A DNA stretch of 64,000 bases from a virus. The notes below the pieces were generated by a model that was not told the origin of the DNA, did not search any database, and worked only from the letters and a program-made list of their open reading frames with translations. The stretch covers positions 1 through 64,000 of the IMG/VR virus record IMGVR_UViG_3300045003_000166. One strand, written 5' to 3'. A program made the position numbers and the translations under genes. Below are positions 61,436 to 64,000 of the stretch, one piece after another. Position 1 is the stretch's first letter; each line of letters begins with the position of its first letter.

Positions 61436-63342
61436 GCACGGACCCGGGCCAGGGATCGGGCGCGCCCGATTCCTTCGGCCCGGTCACCGACGCCGTCTTC
61501 GCAGCCACCGCCGCCTACACCGCCGACCTGGCCGCGCTGGAGGACCAGGCCGCGGCGGTTGCCGCGGGCCCTCTGCGCAACGGAGTCGCCGAGTTGTTGC
61601 GGCGCCTGACAGCCCTGTACGCGCGCTTGGCCGGATCACTTGACGCCCCGCTGCCCGTGTCCGCCGTCCCGCAGCTGCAGCAGGAGACCGCCGCGGCGCT
61701 GAACGCATTGCGCGCCCTCGACCCGACGCAGGCGATCGCCGACTCCGCCTCACAGGCCTACCACCGCGCCGCGGCGTTCGGGCAAGAGCAGGTGGGCGCG
61801 GTCGCCGTCGACCAGCTGCCCGGCGCGCAGGCGGACGGCGCGCTCATCCAGGCCCTCGACGACATCGCCGGCACATTCTCCTCCCGGATCGACGAGGCCC
61901 AGCAGATCGCGCAGACGGTCGCAACCCTCGACTACCAATCCGCTGTCCTGGACACCGCGGCGAAGGCGGGCCAGGCGGCCGGCCGGGCGGAGGCCGCGGC
62001 CCGCTGGTCGGTGAACCGCGGCGGCAACGCCGGGATGCGCGACGTCGCCCGGCAGCGCGGCAGCTTCCTGCTCTGGGTGGGCGAGCCGACCGCGTGCCTG
62101 GCGTGTGTCGCGTACGTCGGCCACTTCGTCGTCCCCGGCCAGTCGTTCCCGATCGGGCTGACGTGGGGCGACAAGCCTCTGACGCCGTGGCCGGACCCGG
62201 ATGTGCTCGACGGTCCGCCGCTGCACGCGAACTGCCTACCTGGAGACGCCCTCGTAACGTCCCGTAGTCGAATTACGGGTGCGACCTCTCGGGTATACAA
62301 CGGTGAGCTCGTCGAAATCAGAACTCTGGCAAACAAAGTCTTCACCGCTACCCCCAACCATCCGGTATTGACGGACCGCGGTTGGGTCGCGCTCGGCTGC
62401 CTCGATAAGGGAAGCCACGTGGTCGGCACCCTCGGCAGTGAAGGGGTAGTGCTTCGAGACCAGAATGATCACCACGTGCCAACCCGCATCAAGCAGGTAG
62501 CGGAAGCGTTTTTGGGCTCGGGCCACGTGGTCTCCCGAGAAGTGCCAGTGGCCGCCGAAGACTTCCACGGCGACGGTACCGGTAGCGAGGTCGCAGTTGT
62601 AGGGACCAATCGCCTTTTGCGGCGTGGTCTCGATCCCTCGCTCCGAAAGCACCCTGCGGAGATGGTGCTCGAGCGGGCTGGAGTGCGATTGCCGTCGTTC
62701 TCTCGTCCTCGCGCTGCGGAGCAGTTCACCCTCAGTCCTCTTTCGTCCGCGGACTGCAGCATGGGCCGCTTCCGCCAGACGAGCACGCTCGAGAGCGGGA
62801 GTCTGAGCCATGCGTACGTACATGGCTTCACTACGCCCTCGGGGTTCGACTCCTTGTTCCAGCAGGAAGCGATGGATTGTCCGTCGGCTGACTCCGCTGA
62901 CTTCGGCCAGTGCCTTCTCGCTGGTTCCAGTGGCGTAGAGCTCGATCAGGTCATCAGCGTTCGCCGGTACCCATTTTCGGGACATGTCTACAACCTTGAG
63001 ACGGAGGCAGGATGGTACATCAGCAATGGAATTGTAACCCATAACTGCCGGTGTGAGCTGATCACCTGGCTGGGGCCGGCCGCCCTGCACCCGGTGGACA
63101 CCGCGATCTACCACCGGCCCGAGCTGCAGGGGAACGTCGACCTGGCCGCGGCGATGCGCCGGGAGGCGAAGCGCGCCGTCCTGCGCGGCTGGTCGCTGCC
63201 CAGCGAGTCGGAGGCGGTGCGGCTGCGCGGAGCCGAGCGGCTGCTGCGCGCCGGGTCCGGACTGCCGAAGACGGTGGAGGCGCGGGCCCGCAAGGCGGTC
63301 AAGGACAGGCACTTCCCCGATCGCCGTCATGTCAATATCTGA
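61432..63342 (+). CDS. MuF-like head morphogenesis protein interrupted by an intein
   Basis: 636 codons, GTG start. Exteins: residues 1-267 and 539-636. The N-extein is helical, then ARWSVNRGGNAGMRDVARQR, LLWVGEPTACLACVAYVGHF and PPLHAN. The C-extein begins CRCELITW. Splicing would restore the H-x-NCRC motif of MuF-type minor head proteins. The spliced protein has 365 residues. Expected in the prohead close to the portal, before the scaffold gene. If splicing fails the conserved motif stays broken. Confidence 0.85.
   Translation: MSTDPGQGSGAPDSFGPVTDAVFAATAAYTADLAALEDQAAAVAAGPLRNGVAELLRRLTALYARLAGSLDAPLPVSAVPQLQQETAAALNALRALDPTQAIADSASQAYHRAAAFGQEQVGAVAVDQLPGAQADGALIQALDDIAGTFSSRIDEAQQIAQTVATLDYQSAVLDTAAKAGQAAGRAEAAARWSVNRGGNAGMRDVARQRGSFLLWVGEPTACLACVAYVGHFVVPGQSFPIGLTWGDKPLTPWPDPDVLDGPPLHANCLPGDALVTSRSRITGATSRVYNGELVEIRTLANKVFTATPNHPVLTDRGWVALGCLDKGSHVVGTLGSEGVVLRDQNDHHVPTRIKQVAEAFLGSGHVVSREVPVAAEDFHGDGTGSEVAVVGTNRLLRRGLDPSLRKHPAEMVLERAGVRLPSFSRPRAAEQFTLSPLSSADCSMGRFRQTSTLESGSLSHAYVHGFTTPSGFDSLFQQEAMDCPSADSADFGQCLLAGSSGVELDQVISVRRYPFSGHVYNLETEAGWYISNGIVTHNCRCELITWLGPAALHPVDTAIYHRPELQGNVDLAAAMRREAKRAVLRGWSLPSESEAVRLRGAERLLRAGSGLPKTVEARARKAVKDRHFPDRRHVNI
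62233..63045 (+). mobile_element. intein with antisense endonuclease gene
   Basis: 271 residues. Block A: CLPGDALVTS, Cys1 at 62233. Block B: VFTATPNHPVLTDRGWV with the TxxH of Hint domains. Block F: YPFSGHVYNLETEAGWYISN. Block G: GIVTHN, followed by Cys+1 at 63046. No LAGLIDADG or HNH motif is in the sense frame. The middle is antisense to a Vsr/EDxHD-like endonuclease gene. The segment is visibly less GC-rich than the flanking exteins, consistent with recent arrival. Confidence 0.88.
62236..62985 (-). CDS. Vsr-like (EDxHD/DUF559-type) homing endonuclease, antisense in intein
   Basis: 249 residues from ATG 62985 with AAGG eight bases upstream. Residues 10-48 are a HTH (LIELYATGTSEKALAEVSGV). 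Residues 104-180 fit the Vsr/PD-(D/E)XK fold: SPLEHHLRRVL (Glu106), IGPYNCDLATGTVAVEVFGG (Asp132, Glu141), HWHFSGDH. The stop TAG abuts the intein's first codon, so 750 of 813 intein bases are read on both strands with codons in register. Probably spreads the intein. Confidence 0.8.
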   Translation of the reverse strand: MSRKWVPANADDLIELYATGTSEKALAEVSGVSRRTIHRFLLEQGVEPRGRSEAMYVRMAQTPALERARLAEAAHAAVRGRKRTEGELLRSARTRERRQSHSSPLEHHLRRVLSERGIETTPQKAIGPYNCDLATGTVAVEVFGGHWHFSGDHVARAQKRFRYLLDAGWHVVIILVSKHYPFTAEGADHVASLIEAAERDPTAVRQYRMVGGSGEDFVCQSSDFDELTVVYPRGRTRNSTTGRYEGVSR

Positions 63343-63397
63343 GCATCAAGTCCTATAGTTGACGCAACGTCCCCGGACTCCGCGATGGAGGCTGTAC

Positions 63398-64000
63398 ATG
63401 CTGATCGAGAATCCCTTCGCCCCGCTCGGCTTCCTGGGCGACGGCACCGCGGTCTACCCCTTGGCCGGCGCCGAGCCGCAGGAGGGCGAACTCGAGATCG
63501 AACCCGAAGACGAGGGCGTCGAGACCGGCGACGAGCCGGAGGACGGCGCCGACGCAGAGCCGGGTGGCGACGACGAGAAGGAGAAGCTGCGCGAGGCGCT
63601 GCGCAAGGCGAACGGCGAGGCCCGCAAGTACCGGCTGCAGGTGCGCGAGATGCAGGCGAAAGCAGCCGAGGCCGCGGTCGAGGAGGTCGAGGAGGAGGCG
63701 GCGCAGACCGGCGCTGAGGTCACTCCCGCCCAACTCAAGCGCGCGGTGGACAAGGCTAAGGCCGACGCCACGAAGGCGGCCGAGATCAAGTACCGCAAGG
63801 TCGCCGTCAACGCCGCCGCCCAGTCCGAGTTCGTCAAGGCGGGCGCGAAGGCCGCGAACGTGGCCAAGCTGGTGCGCCTTCTCGACGTGGACGACGTGGA
63901 CATCGACGCCGAGACCGGCGAGGTGACCGGCGGCCTGGCCGAGCAGATCGACGCCCTCAAGGACGAGTTCCCGGAGCTGTTCACCCCGGCGGAGGCTGCG
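63398..64000 (+). CDS. scaffolding protein, N-terminal part
   Basis: Runs off the right edge. ATG 63398. A short start (MLIENPFAPLGFLGDG), a very acidic region (EPEDEGVETGDEPEDG), then a long coiled coil (EKLREALRKANGEARKYRLQ). The end shown reads LDVDDVDIDAETGEVTGGLA. This is the usual actinophage scaffolding protein encoded before the capsid gene, which should lie just beyond the window. Confidence 0.8.
   Translation, partial: MLIENPFAPLGFLGDGTAVYPLAGAEPQEGELEIEPEDEGVETGDEPEDGADAEPGGDDEKEKLREALRKANGEARKYRLQVREMQAKAAEAAVEEVEEEAAQTGAEVTPAQLKRAVDKAKADATKAAEIKYRKVAVNAAAQSEFVKAGAKAANVAKLVRLLDVDDVDIDAETGEVTGGLAEQIDALKDEFPELFTPAEAA

Noticed and set aside
62233-63045. LAGLIDADG or HNH homing domain within the sense frame of the intein
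   Set aside because: The sense sequence between blocks B and F shows no such motif; its composition is explained by the antisense endonuclease gene.

Overview
The window is most of the genome of a temperate, tailed (siphovirus-type) bacteriophage of a high-GC actinomycete, most likely Streptomyces or a relative. Reasons: very GC-rich codon use, many GTG starts, tightly packed genes with 4-base GTGA/ATGA overlaps, a lambda-like order portal - MuF - scaffold ... tail tube - frameshifted chaperones - tape measure - minor tail - lysis, an integrase/excisionase pair, several repressor-type regulators, and actinobacterial families (BldC-like HTH, RsbW-like ATPase, RNase AS-like exonuclease). The capsid gene and head-tail connectors are missing and must lie between position 64000 and position 1 of a circular or circularly permuted genome.

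Layout. 1-10.8 kb: rightward tail genes. 10.75-14.25 kb: a leftward cassette (a secreted protein, a coiled-coil protein, two glycosyltransferases, an NAD-dependent epimerase). 14.3-15.9 kb: rightward cell-wall hydrolase, holin-like protein and an XRE regulator under its own promoter. 15.9-18.2 kb: leftward PAPS-reductase-like protein and small proteins. 18.4-21.2 kb: a leftward RNA locus with an initiator-type tRNA, a small protein resembling FxSxx RiPP precursors, a Ro60/TROVE protein and, upstream of it, four tandem structured RNAs, three of which enclose a complete but circularly permuted tRNA. 21.1-27.8 kb: long leftward early operons of small proteins with an ECF-like sigma factor, LuxR- and GntR-type HTH proteins. 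27.8-29.0 kb: divergent XRE regulators and a membrane protein. 29.3-38.2 kb: leftward replication block (endonuclease VII-like HNH, a 1533-residue primase-ATPase-polymerase fusion, RecB-like nuclease, SF2 helicase). 38.2-42.2 kb: integrase, excisionase, small genes. 42.2-49 kb: GntR/UTRA regulator, then leftward accessory genes including two BldC-like HTH proteins and an RsbW-like ATPase. 49.3-57.6 kb: rightward small genes, terminase candidates and an RNase AS-like exonuclease. 57.6-59.2 kb: a short leftward operon and tRNA-Ile(TAT). 59.3-64 kb: portal, MuF head protein interrupted by an intein, scaffold.

Regulation. A 15-base element, TTGAC(A/G)GATAGTCAC, and close variants occur about fourteen times, almost only at operon starts. 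Its first six bases are the -35 box and a -10-like hexamer usually lies 17-18 bases further on, while the TGAC-N5-GTCA symmetry looks like an operator. This suggests one phage repressor controls most early operons. A second promoter class places the -10 hexamer 6-7 bases before the start codon (leaderless genes).

Most unusual items: (1) the permuted tRNA / Y RNA-like array beside the Ro gene; (2) an intein in the MuF HxNCRC motif whose putative homing endonuclease lies on the opposite strand and overlaps nearly the whole intein; (3) the dispersed promoter/operator element; (4) the primase-polymerase fusion with a zinc-ribbon gene nested in its linker. All functional statements come from reading motifs by eye; no database search was run.
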